From: Lentzea alba
GTDB taxonomy: Bacteria; Actinomycetota; Actinomycetes; Mycobacteriales; Pseudonocardiaceae
Direction: 5' to 3'
DNA length: 64,000 nt
NCBI RefSeq assembly: GCF_011067745.1
Contig: NZ_JAAMPJ010000002.1
Span: forward strand, 186,001 to 250,000
Shown here: piece by piece, positions 10,201 to 18,392 of the stretch
How the letters are laid out: each line of letters begins with the position of its first letter
How positions within the stretch are numbered: the first letter of the stretch is position 1
The notes under the pieces: generated by a model
The model's database searches: none
Told to the model about the DNA's origin: nothing
What the model saw: only the letters and a program-made list of their open reading frames with translations
Position numbers and translations under genes: made by a program

Positions 10201-11133
10201 CACGCCCTCGTACCACTGGTTCCAGTTGGTGTCACCGGGCGCTTGTCCCCACAGCTCGGTGCCGCCGAGACGACCCGCGTCGAGGGGCGGGTCGACGTAG
10301 ACCGGGTACGCCGTGTCCGACGCGGTGAGCATTCCCTGATCGGGGATGACCTCGACAGCGTTGGCGCCGACGACCGTCTCCATGAACGCTCTCTTGGCGC
10401 CGGCAGCCGGTCCCTTCGTGGTGGACTTCTCGTCTTCGCTGGACGAGTCCCACATCAACGGGCTGGCGCTGGTGAAGACGTTGTTACCGCTGTCATCCGT
10501 CACCTTGGCATTGCCGGCCTCGTCCTTCCCGAGCTTGAGCCCCTTGGTGCTGGCGTCGAACTTGACCCGCTGCAGGAGCGAGCTCTTCGCGGCCTCCTTG
10601 TTCTTCACCACGAGAACCTGGGAAAAGCCCTCCGGCTTCGCGTGCACCACCAGGTCGATGCCGGGTTCGACCTCGGCGTACGTCGCGCTGTCCCCGGCGA
10701 GCGTCGGTGCTGGCAACGCCTTCGGCCAGGACAACGCGATGTTCTTGTCGCCCTTGGTCATCCGCACGAGCGGCGCGTCCTTACCGCCGGAGAAGACGAC
10801 ATCCGCGGTCGTCGCCTTGGCCTCGACGCCGCCGTCGGCCCGCTTGTGCAGCGAGGTGTCGACCGCTGTCCATTCGCCGTTCTTCTTGACCCGGACCGGT
10901 TGGGGGCTTGTCTCCAGGGTTCTTGTGCCGTCGGGATTGGCGAAGACTCTCGATCTCTCGGTGGTTTCGCTGACCACCTCCACGGGTCCGTCAGCAGCCT
11001 TCGCCTTCGCGGGCGACGGTCCGGCCTGAGCAGCGGGTAGCCCGCCGAGCCCGACCACTGCCATCGCGACACTGGCACACAGAACCCGCAGCACACGCGC
11101 ATGCGCATGCCGCGTCGCACGACGACGCGACAT
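7258..11133 (-). CDS. Secreted protein with DNRLRE-like region and three LamG domains, partner of the RHS toxin
   Basis: About 1291 residues. It has an Arg-rich start (MSRRRATRHAHAR), a hydrophobic core and a signal cleavage site near AAQAGP. The middle part has a DNRLRE-like beta-rich segment. Residues from about 680 to the end hold three successive LamG/concanavalin-like repeats, each with the pattern QSFSVAAWVKLD...GVYD...LYVDG...VGRGK. LamG folds bind sugars or proteins, so this may help display or deliver the RHS protein at the cell surface; that role is inferred. ATG 11133 is chosen because GGGGGGAAAT lies just upstream on the minus strand, unlike the upstream ATG at 11160. Only a 14-base gap separates it from the RHS start, which indicates one operon. 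Confidence 0.88.
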   Translation of the reverse strand: MSRRRATRHAHARVLRVLCASVAMAVVGLGGLPAAQAGPSPAKAKAADGPVEVVSETTERSRVFANPDGTRTLETSPQPVRVKKNGEWTAVDTSLHKRADGGVEAKATTADVVFSGGKDAPLVRMTKGDKNIALSWPKALPAPTLAGDSATYAEVEPGIDLVVHAKPEGFSQVLVVKNKEAAKSSLLQRVKFDASTKGLKLGKDEAGNAKVTDDSGNNVFTSASPLMWDSSSEDEKSTTKGPAAGAKRAFMETVVGANAVEVIPDQGMLTASDTAYPVYVDPPLDAGRLGGTELWGQAPGDTNWNQWYEGVARAGRENGDKVTVRSAWTFDIERLRGKVIKTATLITTQVSAYNCTKSFVNLWRTSVVGAGSNWNNVGWLNRQSGTDTKCVNNSAKMGIDFDAVSAVSAAASEQNTTQVSLGLWAGDETTNNGWRKFETNPVLHVTYNTRPKPPSELKVDGVDCAVGDKRPFIRNANPEFSARLVDDDGSENPILNARFYWGLVGGPDKGSEGVGGVPNGGIARQRQAAGTFAHGGKYGWSAAAGDNYDLSDRSGFCEFEVDTEQPGRPPIVMSTDFPSDDEFHGYAGTVGSFTLDANGVADVKGFYYGYENPPANWAPADNLGGKATVKVTARHLGRNTLYVQSVDRAGNVNVAQPVAYRFQTDQQRPSKNRWLLDGNGDDLADAPHPLTSSSSGVTWVAGRDGQAAQLNRAQKGILSTSDTGVNTGQSFSVAAWVKLDQKGDWNNAVSQDGNRNSAFSLQYSHSLGKWAFNTPSKDTDGAPESWVASTRPAETGVWTRLIGVYDAATEEIKLYVDGVYQGAAKRQTPWDATGDLVVGRGKQNGNPISFWGGAVDDVALFDRALVAEDIAELSNRPAVMEAHWAFDEAAQQGPATKLHSGATWTAGRPGQGINALALNGDKGHLSATTPAVRTDQSFSVVAWVKLDRKGSWFNAVSQDGSTNSGFVLQYSHSSDRWSFDMPNTDTNSPQETWVNSTAVAQTGVWTHLVGVYDHAAQQMRLYMNGSASAPVSKVSTWNAAGNLQVGRGKLNGADFGFFPGTVEGAQVYTRALTAGDVAVALNSGQPPADAAFGLSSAGKLASEETGEHGATLLGGASLGDGALMLDGDSGYATTAGPVVRTDQSFSVAARVRLDRTNGYFPVMAQSGGHVSGFYLEYSKDAGTWVFSMVEPDRVGPAEHAVVAIDPVFVGEKVHLAAVYDASASELRIYINGVPQGAPGKHTSTWHANGPLLIGQGKFNDGLLDEFPGKVFDARLYQGVLTPSEIATLAAG

Positions 11134-11265
11134 CAGGATTTCCCCCCAATTTGGACACAATCCCCCACCAGCGACCGCTAGCTTCGGTCACCGCTCAACA
11201 ACCAGCAAGCGGCCATTTGGCTGAGCAGAGGGTGAGTGTGACCAAACTGTGAGCGATTTGTGGGC

Positions 11266-12480
11266 TCACCTCACCGGCAGGTGCTTCACGCCGTTCTGGA
11301 AGTTCGACCTCAACCGGCTGATCTCCCCGTCGAGCTCCAACATGCCCGGCAAATCCAGAACCGCCTCGAAAACCGCCCGCATCTGAGTCCGAGCCAACTG
11401 CGCCCCAAGACAGAAATGCGGCCCGTGCCCGAAGCTCAAATGGTCAGCCTCCCGCCGCCCCACGTCGAACCGGTCAGGCTCGGTGAACACCAGCTCATCC
11501 CGGTTGGCGGCGGAGAACCAGACCACGACCTTGTCCCCCGCCTTGATCTTCACCCCGCTCAACGAAGTGTCCTGCACAGCCGTACGACGGAAATGCATCA
11601 CAGGCGTCCACCACCGCAGCATCTCCTCAACGGCCGTAGGCAATAACGAACGGTCAGCCCGCAACCGCGCGTATTGGTCCGGATGCGAGAGTAAAGCGAT
11701 CATCCCGCCGGGGATGCCGTTGCGCAGAGTCTCATTACCGGCAACAGAAAACAGCCAGAAGAGGTTCTCGAACTCCTCAAGAGAGATGTCCTCGGACATG
11801 AGGTTGCTCAAAACATCGTCAGAGGGATGCGCACGCTTAAAAGACCCCAGAGCGTGCGCATACGCGTAGAGGTCGGGCATGCCGTCACGCGAGCGCGGGT
11901 CACGGCCGTCAGAAGGTCGGAGCTCCAACGCCGCCAGAGCCATGTCGGTCATGCCCTCGGAGGAGCTCGACGACAGCGCGTACTCGGTGTCCTGGAAGCC
12001 GATCACGCGGTTGCTCCAGTCGTAGAGCAGCGCGCGGTCCTGCCTCGGCACGCCGAAGACGTCAGCCAGCGTCAGCAGCGGCAAATCGGCCACATCAGCG
12101 GCGAAGTCGCCGGACAAGCCGGCGACGATCGCACGGGCGTTGGAGCGGATCCCGGATTCCAGCCGGGCCACGGCGCGAGGGGTGAAAGCCCTGGTCAGCA
12201 TGCGCCTCAGCCGCGAATGCGCAGGAGGGTCCTGGTTGAGCATCATGCGTTGGACGTAGGCCAGGTCGGCGGGCTGCGGGTCGCGGATCTGGGTGGCGCC
12301 GCGGTGCGATGAGAAGACGGTGGGCGAACGCAGAACAGCGCGGACGTCGTCGTACCGGAAGACTGCCCAGAAGTCGTCGATGCGCACGACGTTCTTTTCG
12401 CGCAGCCGGGTTAGTGCGTCGTGCGGTACGCCCGAGGTATACGTGTCCGGGTCGACGATCAGCTCGGCATCGGTCCGCAT
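11266..12480 (-). CDS. Cytochrome P450, CYP124/125-like
   Basis: 404 residues. The heme-binding loop is FGHGPHFCLGAQLAR, with the axial Cys near residue 357. The I-helix reads SVAGNETLRNGI, with the Glu-Thr pair used for proton delivery, and a K-helix ExxR is present in VEEMLRW. The AGNETxRN pattern resembles the CYP124/125/142 group that hydroxylates methyl-branched lipids and sterol side chains, so that is the best substrate guess. No ferredoxin gene is adjacent. The start faces a hydrolase gene only 16 bases away, and a CAGAAT hexamer lies 8 bases upstream, consistent with a leaderless mRNA. Confidence 0.9.
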   Translation of the reverse strand: MRTDAELIVDPDTYTSGVPHDALTRLREKNVVRIDDFWAVFRYDDVRAVLRSPTVFSSHRGATQIRDPQPADLAYVQRMMLNQDPPAHSRLRRMLTRAFTPRAVARLESGIRSNARAIVAGLSGDFAADVADLPLLTLADVFGVPRQDRALLYDWSNRVIGFQDTEYALSSSSSEGMTDMALAALELRPSDGRDPRSRDGMPDLYAYAHALGSFKRAHPSDDVLSNLMSEDISLEEFENLFWLFSVAGNETLRNGIPGGMIALLSHPDQYARLRADRSLLPTAVEEMLRWWTPVMHFRRTAVQDTSLSGVKIKAGDKVVVWFSAANRDELVFTEPDRFDVGRREADHLSFGHGPHFCLGAQLARTQMRAVFEAVLDLPGMLELDGEISRLRSNFQNGVKHLPVR

Positions 12481-12496
12481 AGAACGGGATTCTGAC

Positions 12497-13207
12497 GTGC
12501 TTCATGTCGAACGTGGTGGAAACGGGCCGCTGCTGGTGCTGTTGCACGGGCTCGGCGCGACCGGTGAGGTGTGGAAGGACGTCGTAAAGGACTGGCACGG
12601 GAGCTGGCTCGTGCCGGATCTGCCTGGTCACGGCCGCAGCCGACCGATCCCCAGGTACTCGTTCGGTTCGCTCGCGGCAGCTGTCGCGGAGGTCGTTCCA
12701 CGCGAGCCGGTGACGATCATCGGGCACTCACTGGGCGGCGTGGTCGGGCTGGCGCTGGCGAGCGGGTGGTTCGGCGTCGAGGTGACCACGTGCGTCGGGG
12801 TCGGGATCAAGGTGCAGTGGACGGACGAGGAGTTGGAGAAGGCCGCGGCGTTGAGCACCAAGCCCGCCAAGGTCTTCGCGAGCAAGGAAGAAGCCGTCGA
12901 GCGGGCGTCCAGGATGGCGGGCGTGAAGCTGGAGCACGGTGTGTCCGAAGTGGACGGCGGATGGGTGCCGAGCCTGGACATGAAGGCCTTCGGGGTGGGG
13001 CAGCCGGACATGCCTGGGCTGATCATGGCGGCGCAGGCCCACGTCGTGCTGGCGGCGGGTGAGAACGACCCGATGAGCCCCCAGGAGCACCTGGAGGAGC
13101 TGGTGCCCGAGCCGGTGATGTTCCCCGGTGCGGGCCACAACGTGCACGTCGAGTCGCCCTCGTCCCTGCACACCGTGCTGGCTCAGCCGACCACCCCGTC
13201 AGGGTGA
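12497..13207 (+). CDS. Alpha/beta-fold hydrolase
   Basis: 236 residues. An HGLGATGEVW oxyanion segment is followed by the nucleophile elbow GHSLGG (Ser near residue 82), the acid region AAGENDP and the catalytic His in GAGHNVHVE, so a complete Ser-Asp-His set is present. It has no signal peptide, so it is cytosolic. The reading frame stays open far upstream into the P450 gene on the other strand, but GTG 12497 is the only sensible start before the first conserved beta strand. It is divergent from the P450 with a 16-base gap, so the two promoters overlap each other's coding region. The substrate is unknown. Confidence 0.82.
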   Translation: MLHVERGGNGPLLVLLHGLGATGEVWKDVVKDWHGSWLVPDLPGHGRSRPIPRYSFGSLAAAVAEVVPREPVTIIGHSLGGVVGLALASGWFGVEVTTCVGVGIKVQWTDEELEKAAALSTKPAKVFASKEEAVERASRMAGVKLEHGVSEVDGGWVPSLDMKAFGVGQPDMPGLIMAAQAHVVLAAGENDPMSPQEHLEELVPEPVMFPGAGHNVHVESPSSLHTVLAQPTTPSG

Positions 13208-13350
13208 TTCACACCCGGAAAAACACGAAATTCATTCACCATTCTCTTCCTGCCTCGGCACCGCGAGCTTTACAGTCTCGCCAGCATCGGCGCGCCCTAC
13301 CAGCGCCGAAGCCGCCCGGAAGGGCGTCAGGGCACAGAGAAGGGCCCATC

Positions 13351-14706
13351 ATGCGACGAGCACTGGCTGGTGCGGTGGCGGTGACACTCGCCTCGGCCGC
13401 CATCGTGGTGCTGCCGACCGCGCCCACGGCATCCGCTGCGGAGTCCGGCACGTTCACCGCGCTGACGTACAACATCGCGGGACTGCCGGAGGCGCTGTCG
13501 AGCGCACCGACTCCCCGCAAGTCCGCGACCACGACGATCGGGCAACGGCTCGGACCGTTCGACATCGTCCACGTGCAAGAGGACTTCAACTACCACGCTT
13601 ACCTGTACGCGGGGGACACCACACACGCGTACCGAACTCCGACCAGCGGTGGCGTGCCCTTCGGCAGTGGGCTGAACACGCTGTCCAACAAGCCGTACGA
13701 CGAAGACGACTTCGAGCGCGTCAAGTGGAACGACTGCGACACCAACAGCGGTGACTGCCTGACGCCCAAGGGCTTCACGTTCATGCGGACGCGGCTGGCC
13801 GAGGGAACCTACGTCGACTTCTACAACCTGCATGCGGACGCGGGCAGCAACAGCGGCGATCTGGCCGCACGGGCCTCCAACTTCGCCCAGCTCAGCTCGT
13901 TCATCCAGAGCCGCTCGGCCGGGAACGCGGTGGTGGTCATGGGCGACACCAACACCCGCTACACCCGCACCGTCGACGGCACGACGATCCGCGACTTCGC
14001 CGCCGTCAACGGCCTGACCGACCCGTGGGTGCAGCTCGTCCGCGGTGGCAACGCGCCCGCCGAGGGCAGCGACGCCCTGGTGTGCGACAACGCCAACCCA
14101 ACCGACGCGTGCGAGGTCGTCGACAAGATCTGGTATCGCGGCAGCCGGGCCCTGACGCTCAACGCGACCTCCTACAAGAACAACCACGCCGGGTTCCGGG
14201 AGGACGGCACCGGCAAGATGCTGTCCGACCACTTCCCGCTCAGCGTCGGCTTCAGCTGGTCGACGAACCCGGCGTACCAGTTCAGTGAACAGTTCGGCGG
14301 CCCGCACGGCGACTACTTCAACGACGTCGACCGGGTGGAGTTGGGCGCCCAAGCCACCGAGATCTCGTTGCGGAGCAACGCACGTGTCGACCAGGTGGGC
14401 GTGACGCTCAGCAACGGCACGAAGCTGACGCACGGCGGGACGGGCGGTTCGTTCTCCTCGCTCACCTTGGGCAGCACGGAGTACGTGAGCAGCGCGTACC
14501 TCTGCCAAGCCAAGCACAACAACCACACACGGGTGTTCTACGCGAAGTTCACCACCAACCTCGGGCGCACACTCGCCGGCGGCCGAACCACCTCGACCTG
14601 CACCACCCGCACGGCGCCCGCCGGCTGGCAGATCACCGGCTTCACCGGCCGCAGCGGTTCCGAGGTCGACAAGATCGGCTTCATCTACACCCCGAACCGC
14701 AGATGA
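13351..14706 (+). CDS. Secreted endonuclease/exonuclease/phosphatase-family protein with C-terminal lectin-like domain
   Basis: 451 residues. Signal peptide MRRALAGAVAVTLASAAIVV cleaves near ATASAAES-type Ala residues. The catalytic part runs to about residue 305 and has the family marks LTYNIAGLP, HVQEDFNYH, VVMGDTNTRYT and LSDHFPLSV (the Asp-His pair). This fold cleaves phosphodiesters, for example nucleic acids, sphingomyelin or inositol phosphates. The C-terminal ~135 residues (FGGPHGDYFNDV onward) look like a jacalin-type beta-prism lectin. ATG 13351 follows GAGAAGGG by 6 bases. The substrate is not known. A perfect terminator hairpin follows. Confidence 0.85.
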   Translation: MRRALAGAVAVTLASAAIVVLPTAPTASAAESGTFTALTYNIAGLPEALSSAPTPRKSATTTIGQRLGPFDIVHVQEDFNYHAYLYAGDTTHAYRTPTSGGVPFGSGLNTLSNKPYDEDDFERVKWNDCDTNSGDCLTPKGFTFMRTRLAEGTYVDFYNLHADAGSNSGDLAARASNFAQLSSFIQSRSAGNAVVVMGDTNTRYTRTVDGTTIRDFAAVNGLTDPWVQLVRGGNAPAEGSDALVCDNANPTDACEVVDKIWYRGSRALTLNATSYKNNHAGFREDGTGKMLSDHFPLSVGFSWSTNPAYQFSEQFGGPHGDYFNDVDRVELGAQATEISLRSNARVDQVGVTLSNGTKLTHGGTGGSFSSLTLGSTEYVSSAYLCQAKHNNHTRVFYAKFTTNLGRTLAGGRTTSTCTTRTAPAGWQITGFTGRSGSEVDKIGFIYTPNRR

Positions 14707-14712
14707 CACGGA

Positions 14713-14763
14713 CGGCGAAAGGCCCGTTCGTACGTCTAGGGCGTACGAACGGGCCTTTCGCCG
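14713..14763. terminator. Bidirectional terminator between convergent genes
   Basis: 22-bp perfect inverted repeat with a 7-base loop (arms 14713-14734 and 14742-14763), lying between the stop of the secreted phosphodiesterase-fold gene (14706) and that of the SDR gene (14768, minus). The outer AAAGG/CCTTT pairs provide a short T-run in both directions. Confidence 0.9.
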
Positions 14764-14767
14764 TGGG

Positions 14768-15508
14768 TCAACTGGCCACGTAGCCGCCGTCGGCGGTGAG
14801 GACGGCGCCGGTGACGTAGCTGGACTTCTCGGAGGCGAGGAACAGCACCGCTTCCGCGATCTCGTCGGGCTGGCCGACGCGCTGCAGGGCGGTCAGGCCG
14901 GTGATCGTCTCGAACATCTCGCCTGCTCCCTCGACGGCGGCGTCGGTGGCGATCGGGCCGGGAGCGACCGAGTTCACGCGGATGCCCGCCGGGCCGAACT
15001 CGACGGCCCACGACCTGGTCAGCGCGTCCATGGCGGCCTTGGAGGCGTTGTAGACGGAGCCGACCGGGGTGCCGACCACGGCGGCGATCGACGAGACGTT
15101 GACGATCACGCCGTTGCCGCGAGCCACCATCGCCGGGACGAGGGCGGCCGTGAGGAAGTAGGTGCCGCGGACGTTGACGTCGAACACCTGCTGGTAGCTG
15201 TCGAGGGACTGCTCGGGCGTCGGCGAGAACGGGAAGATGCCCGCGTTGTTCACGAGCACGTCGACCTCGCCGACCTCCTCGGCCAGCTTGCGCACGTCGT
15301 CGAGGTTCGCGACGTCGGCGACGACGTAGTGACCGGTGCCGCCGGCCTGCTCGATGAGTTCGACGGTTTCCTTGCCCAGTTCGGCGCGGCGGCCGCTGAC
15401 GTAGACGGTGGCACCGGCCTCGGCGAGCTTGACCGCGATGGAGCGGCCGATGCCCGAGGTGGCGCCGGTGACGAGTGCCTTCTTGCCTGCGAGTTCCTTG
15501 GTTGACAT
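14768..15508 (-). CDS. SDR-family NAD(P)-dependent oxidoreductase
   Basis: 246 residues. The classical SDR set is complete: the TGATSGIG cofactor loop (residues 14-21), NNAGIF, catalytic Ser in NVSSIAAV, and YNASKAAMD with the Tyr and Lys. A C-terminal GAVLTADGGY closes the fold. GRR after the second beta strand suggests NADP(H) preference (inference). It is a tandem paralogue of the next gene, with near-identical first 40 residues, so the pair arose by duplication. Substrate unknown. Confidence 0.9.
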   Translation of the reverse strand: MSTKELAGKKALVTGATSGIGRSIAVKLAEAGATVYVSGRRAELGKETVELIEQAGGTGHYVVADVANLDDVRKLAEEVGEVDVLVNNAGIFPFSPTPEQSLDSYQQVFDVNVRGTYFLTAALVPAMVARGNGVIVNVSSIAAVVGTPVGSVYNASKAAMDALTRSWAVEFGPAGIRVNSVAPGPIATDAAVEGAGEMFETITGLTALQRVGQPDEIAEAVLFLASEKSSYVTGAVLTADGGYVAS

Positions 15509-15566
15509 GTCTACGAAACTGCCGACGCCGCATGGTCAGGACATAAATTCCGGATATACGGCCAGG

Positions 15567-16262
15567 TCAGATCGCGATGGCGCCGCCGTCCGCGGTCACG
15601 ATCGACCCGGTGAGGAAGCTCGACCGCGGCGAGGCCAGGAACAGCACGGCCTCCGCGATCTCCTCCGGTTCGGCCGCGCGACCGAGCGGGGTCGGCGCCA
15701 CGATGTGCTCGATCGCGTCGCCCAGATTCTCCTCGACCTTCTCGGTGCGGGTGAGGCCGGGTGCAACGGAGTTGACCCGGATGCCGTGGCCGCCGAACTC
15801 CGCCGCCCAGCTCAGCGTCAACGAGTCCAGCGCGGCCTTCGTCGCGCCGTAGACCGACATGATCGGCGTGCCCGTGCGGGCGGTCACCGACGAGACGTTG
15901 ACGATGCTGCCGCCGCCCTTCGCGATCATCTTCGGCAACAGCGCGGCGGTGAGGAAGTACGGTCCGCGCACGTTGACCTCGAAGACCTTCTCGTAGGTCT
16001 CGACGTCCTGTTCGAGCGTCGGCCCGAACGGGAAGATGCCCGCGTTGTTGACGAGCACGTCGATCTCGCCGACCTCGTCGGCGAGCCGGCGCACGTCGTC
16101 GAGGTTGCCGAGGTCGGCGACGACGTGGTGGGTGTCGCCGAAGCCGGCCCGACGCCCGGTGGTGAAGACGGTCGCGCCGGCCTCGGCCAGCTTCACCGCC
16201 ACCGCCCGGCCGATGCCGGACGTCGCGCCGGTGACGAGTGCTCGTTTTCCCTGAAGTTCCAT
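15567..16262 (-). CDS. SDR-family NAD(P)-dependent oxidoreductase (tandem paralogue)
   Basis: 231 residues. TGATSGIGRAV cofactor loop, NNAGIFPFGP, the Ser in NVSSVTAR, YGATKAALD with Tyr and Lys, and the end GSIVTADGGAIAI. It shares long identical runs with the SDR just downstream (ALVTGATSGIGR, KLAEAGATV) but lacks about 15 residues after the second beta strand. ATG 16262 is used because it matches the first residues of the paralogue (MELQGKRAL); the longer open frame upstream is antisense to a regulator. Substrate unknown. Confidence 0.9.
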   Translation of the reverse strand: MELQGKRALVTGATSGIGRAVAVKLAEAGATVFTTGRRAGFGDTHHVVADLGNLDDVRRLADEVGEIDVLVNNAGIFPFGPTLEQDVETYEKVFEVNVRGPYFLTAALLPKMIAKGGGSIVNVSSVTARTGTPIMSVYGATKAALDSLTLSWAAEFGGHGIRVNSVAPGLTRTEKVEENLGDAIEHIVAPTPLGRAAEPEEIAEAVLFLASPRSSFLTGSIVTADGGAIAI

Positions 16263-16312
16263 GCCTCCAACAGTTCCGCCGGTCCGTCGCCGAACCGTAA
16301 ACGCGGAGTGAA

Positions 16313-17851
16313 TCAGCTGGTCAACGCCGGTGCGCGCCAGCCGAAGTAGATCCGCACGAACCGCGGCAGCCGGTACCGGCCGAGCACCAGAGGTTCGATC
16401 AGGTGGACGTCGGCCAACGCCTCCAGCAGGTACTCGATGACGCCGGGCTCGACGCCGGTCATCTCCGCCGCCGCGCAGATGTCGATCACGTCGGTCTCCC
16501 GCCGCGAGAAGCACCGCAGCAGGTGCAGTTCCTCGTCGCCGAGCTGCTGCTCCGCCTTGATCATCGGGCCCAGCACGGCCCGGCAGTCGGACGGGATGGC
16601 GTTGCCGAGCCTCGTCTCCCGCTCCATCTGCGCCAGCAGCATCGTGATGGTCCAGTTCGGACGAGCGGCGAGCTTGCCGCCGAGCACGCGGATGGCGTTC
16701 GGCATGGCCGACATGCGCTCGAGGACCTCGCGCGCCTGTTCCGGCTCGGCGGCGATCCTGGCGGGGTCGAGGATCTTGCCGAGGAACTCGTGCGCTTCCT
16801 GGTCGGCGAGCCCGGCGATCTTCAACCAGGTCACGCCCGGCAGCTCGTTCAGCCGCCGCACACTCGTGATGATCATGGCGGAGCCGGGCGAGGCGAGGTC
16901 CCGGACCGAGGCCGCGTCCTGCAGGTCGTCCACGATGATCAGGAACCGCTTGCCGCGGGCCTTCTCCCGCCACAGCGCGGCCTTGTCGCCCGACGGGTTC
17001 TCCACGCCGACTGCGCGCAGCAGGTCGTTCGCCACGTCCTTGCCGCGGACGAAGATCTGCCCGTCCTTGAACCGGTGCTTCACCAGGTGCCCGATCCTGG
17101 TGGCCAGCGCGGTCTTGCCGCTGCCGTACATGCCGGTGATGCCGACCGTGCCCGGCAACGCCCGGAGGGCTTGGGCGATCTCCTGCGCGCGTCCGGTGAA
17201 GTCGGCGAGGTCCGGCGGCAGCTGTTCCGGCCGGCGGGTCAGGTGGAGGTCGCCCTTGAGGATCTGCGCGTGCACCTTGCGCAGCTCGGGACCCGGTTCG
17301 AGGCCGAGTTCCTCGTTCAGCAGCGCGCGGGCCTGGTGGAAGTGGTCCAACGCCTCGGCCTGCCTGCCGTCCCGGAACAGCGCCTGCATCAGCAACGCGC
17401 GCGGGCGTTCTCGCAGCGGGAACATGCCGACGTGTTTCTGCAGTTCGAGCACGTCCAGCTCACGCTCGAGCCAGTCCTCACGCGCCTTGAGCCGGTACTG
17501 CGCGAGCCGGACCCGCTGGGCGTCGAAGTAGGTGCTGTTCAGGCCTTCCAACGGCTCGCCGCGGCAGTCGTCGACGAGCTCGGCGTGCAGCGTGTAGCCG
17601 CCGTCCTTCGACTTCAGGTTCAGCTCGGGGAGAGCCTTGCGGATCTTGTACATGTACGTCCGCAACGCCATCACGGCGCTCGGCGTCGGTTCGTCCCAGA
17701 CCATGCCGATCAGCTGGTCGTTGCTCAGGCGGATGCCGTTGTTCAGCAGCAACGCCGCCAGCACCGCGCGTTGCTGGCGCGGGCCCAGGTCGATCTCCTC
17801 TTCGTCGCGCCAGGCTCGTACCGGACCCATCAGTGAGAAGCGCAGGCTCAT
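16313..17851 (-). CDS. AfsR/SARP-type transcriptional regulator with NB-ARC-like ATPase domain
   Basis: 512 residues. Residues 1-95 form the winged-helix OmpR-like DNA-binding domain (RFSLMGPVRAWRDEEEI... RAVLAALLLN). Residues 95-245 form the bacterial transcriptional activation (BTAD) domain with the end motif LNEELGLEPGPEL. Then comes a P-loop ATPase with Walker A GMYGSGKTAL and Walker B FLIIVDD. The C-terminal TPR array of full-length AfsR is absent. ATG 17851 (MSLRFSLMGP) is preferred to an upstream in-frame start because SARP proteins begin like this. Such regulators often control secondary metabolism, but no biosynthetic cluster is visible here; the SDR pair downstream is a possible target. 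Confidence 0.88.
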   Translation of the reverse strand: MSLRFSLMGPVRAWRDEEEIDLGPRQQRAVLAALLLNNGIRLSNDQLIGMVWDEPTPSAVMALRTYMYKIRKALPELNLKSKDGGYTLHAELVDDCRGEPLEGLNSTYFDAQRVRLAQYRLKAREDWLERELDVLELQKHVGMFPLRERPRALLMQALFRDGRQAEALDHFHQARALLNEELGLEPGPELRKVHAQILKGDLHLTRRPEQLPPDLADFTGRAQEIAQALRALPGTVGITGMYGSGKTALATRIGHLVKHRFKDGQIFVRGKDVANDLLRAVGVENPSGDKAALWREKARGKRFLIIVDDLQDAASVRDLASPGSAMIITSVRRLNELPGVTWLKIAGLADQEAHEFLGKILDPARIAAEPEQAREVLERMSAMPNAIRVLGGKLAARPNWTITMLLAQMERETRLGNAIPSDCRAVLGPMIKAEQQLGDEELHLLRCFSRRETDVIDICAAAEMTGVEPGVIEYLLEALADVHLIEPLVLGRYRLPRFVRIYFGWRAPALTS

Positions 17852-17891
17852 GCAACACCACAACGTCCGGGAGCATTCCCCGCTTCCCGTC

Positions 17892-18341
17892 TCACGGATT
17901 GGCCGGCAACGGACGTGACTCGATCACCTGCTTCATGACGATCGTCGAGGTCAGCCCGCGCACGCCGGGCAGCTTCGCCAGCGTCTGCTCGTACAGCCGC
18001 TGGTAGGAGGCGAGATCGGCGGTGACCACGCGCAACAGGTAGTCCGGGCTGCCGAACAGGCGCTGCGCCTCCACCACGTTCGGCACGTCGACGAGCGCGC
18101 GGTCGAAGTCGTCCATGGCCTCCAGCCGCAGCTTGGCGAAGACCAGCGCCTCGAAGCCGAACCCGATCGCGGCCGCGTCCACCACGGCGCGGTAGCCGCG
18201 GATCACCCCGGCGCGTTCCAGCTCGCGCAGCCGGCGCTGGCAGCGGGAGATGCTCAGCTGCACCTTGTCGGCGAGGTCTGTGACGGTAAGTCGTCCGTCG
18301 GCCTGCACTTCAGCAAGAATCTTGCGGTCGATGGCATCCAT
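17892..18341 (-). CDS. Lrp/AsnC-family transcriptional regulator
   Basis: 149 residues. N-terminal helix-turn-helix ([23 protein letters not shown], recognition helix [13 protein letters not shown]) and a C-terminal RAM ligand domain ([22 protein letters not shown]). ATG 18341 gives the canonical family start MDAIDRKIL. It is divergent from the MalY-like aminotransferase gene with 51 bases between, so it likely senses an amino acid and controls that neighbour (inference). Confidence 0.9.
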   Translation of the reverse strand: MDAIDRKILAEVQADGRLTVTDLADKVQLSISRCQRRLRELERAGVIRGYRAVVDAAAIGFGFEALVFAKLRLEAMDDFDRALVDVPNVVEAQRLFGSPDYLLRVVTADLASYQRLYEQTLAKLPGVRGLTSTIVMKQVIESRPLPANP

Positions 18342-18380
18342 GCAGCAAAGAATGGCAAACACTTCCTCCGCTTGCTCGCC

Positions 18381-18386
18381 TACCTT
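18381..18386 (+). promoter_or_regulatory. -10 element of a leaderless promoter for the MalY-like gene
   Basis: TACCTT followed by 6 bases and then ATG 18393. The spacing places the transcription start at or next to the A of the start codon. No SD is visible. Confidence 0.55.
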
Positions 18387-18392
18387 TGCCCT

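Noticed and set aside
12293..12496. Longer start for the alpha/beta hydrolase inside the P450 gene
   Set aside because: Antisense to conserved P450 N-terminal sequence and adds nothing family-like.
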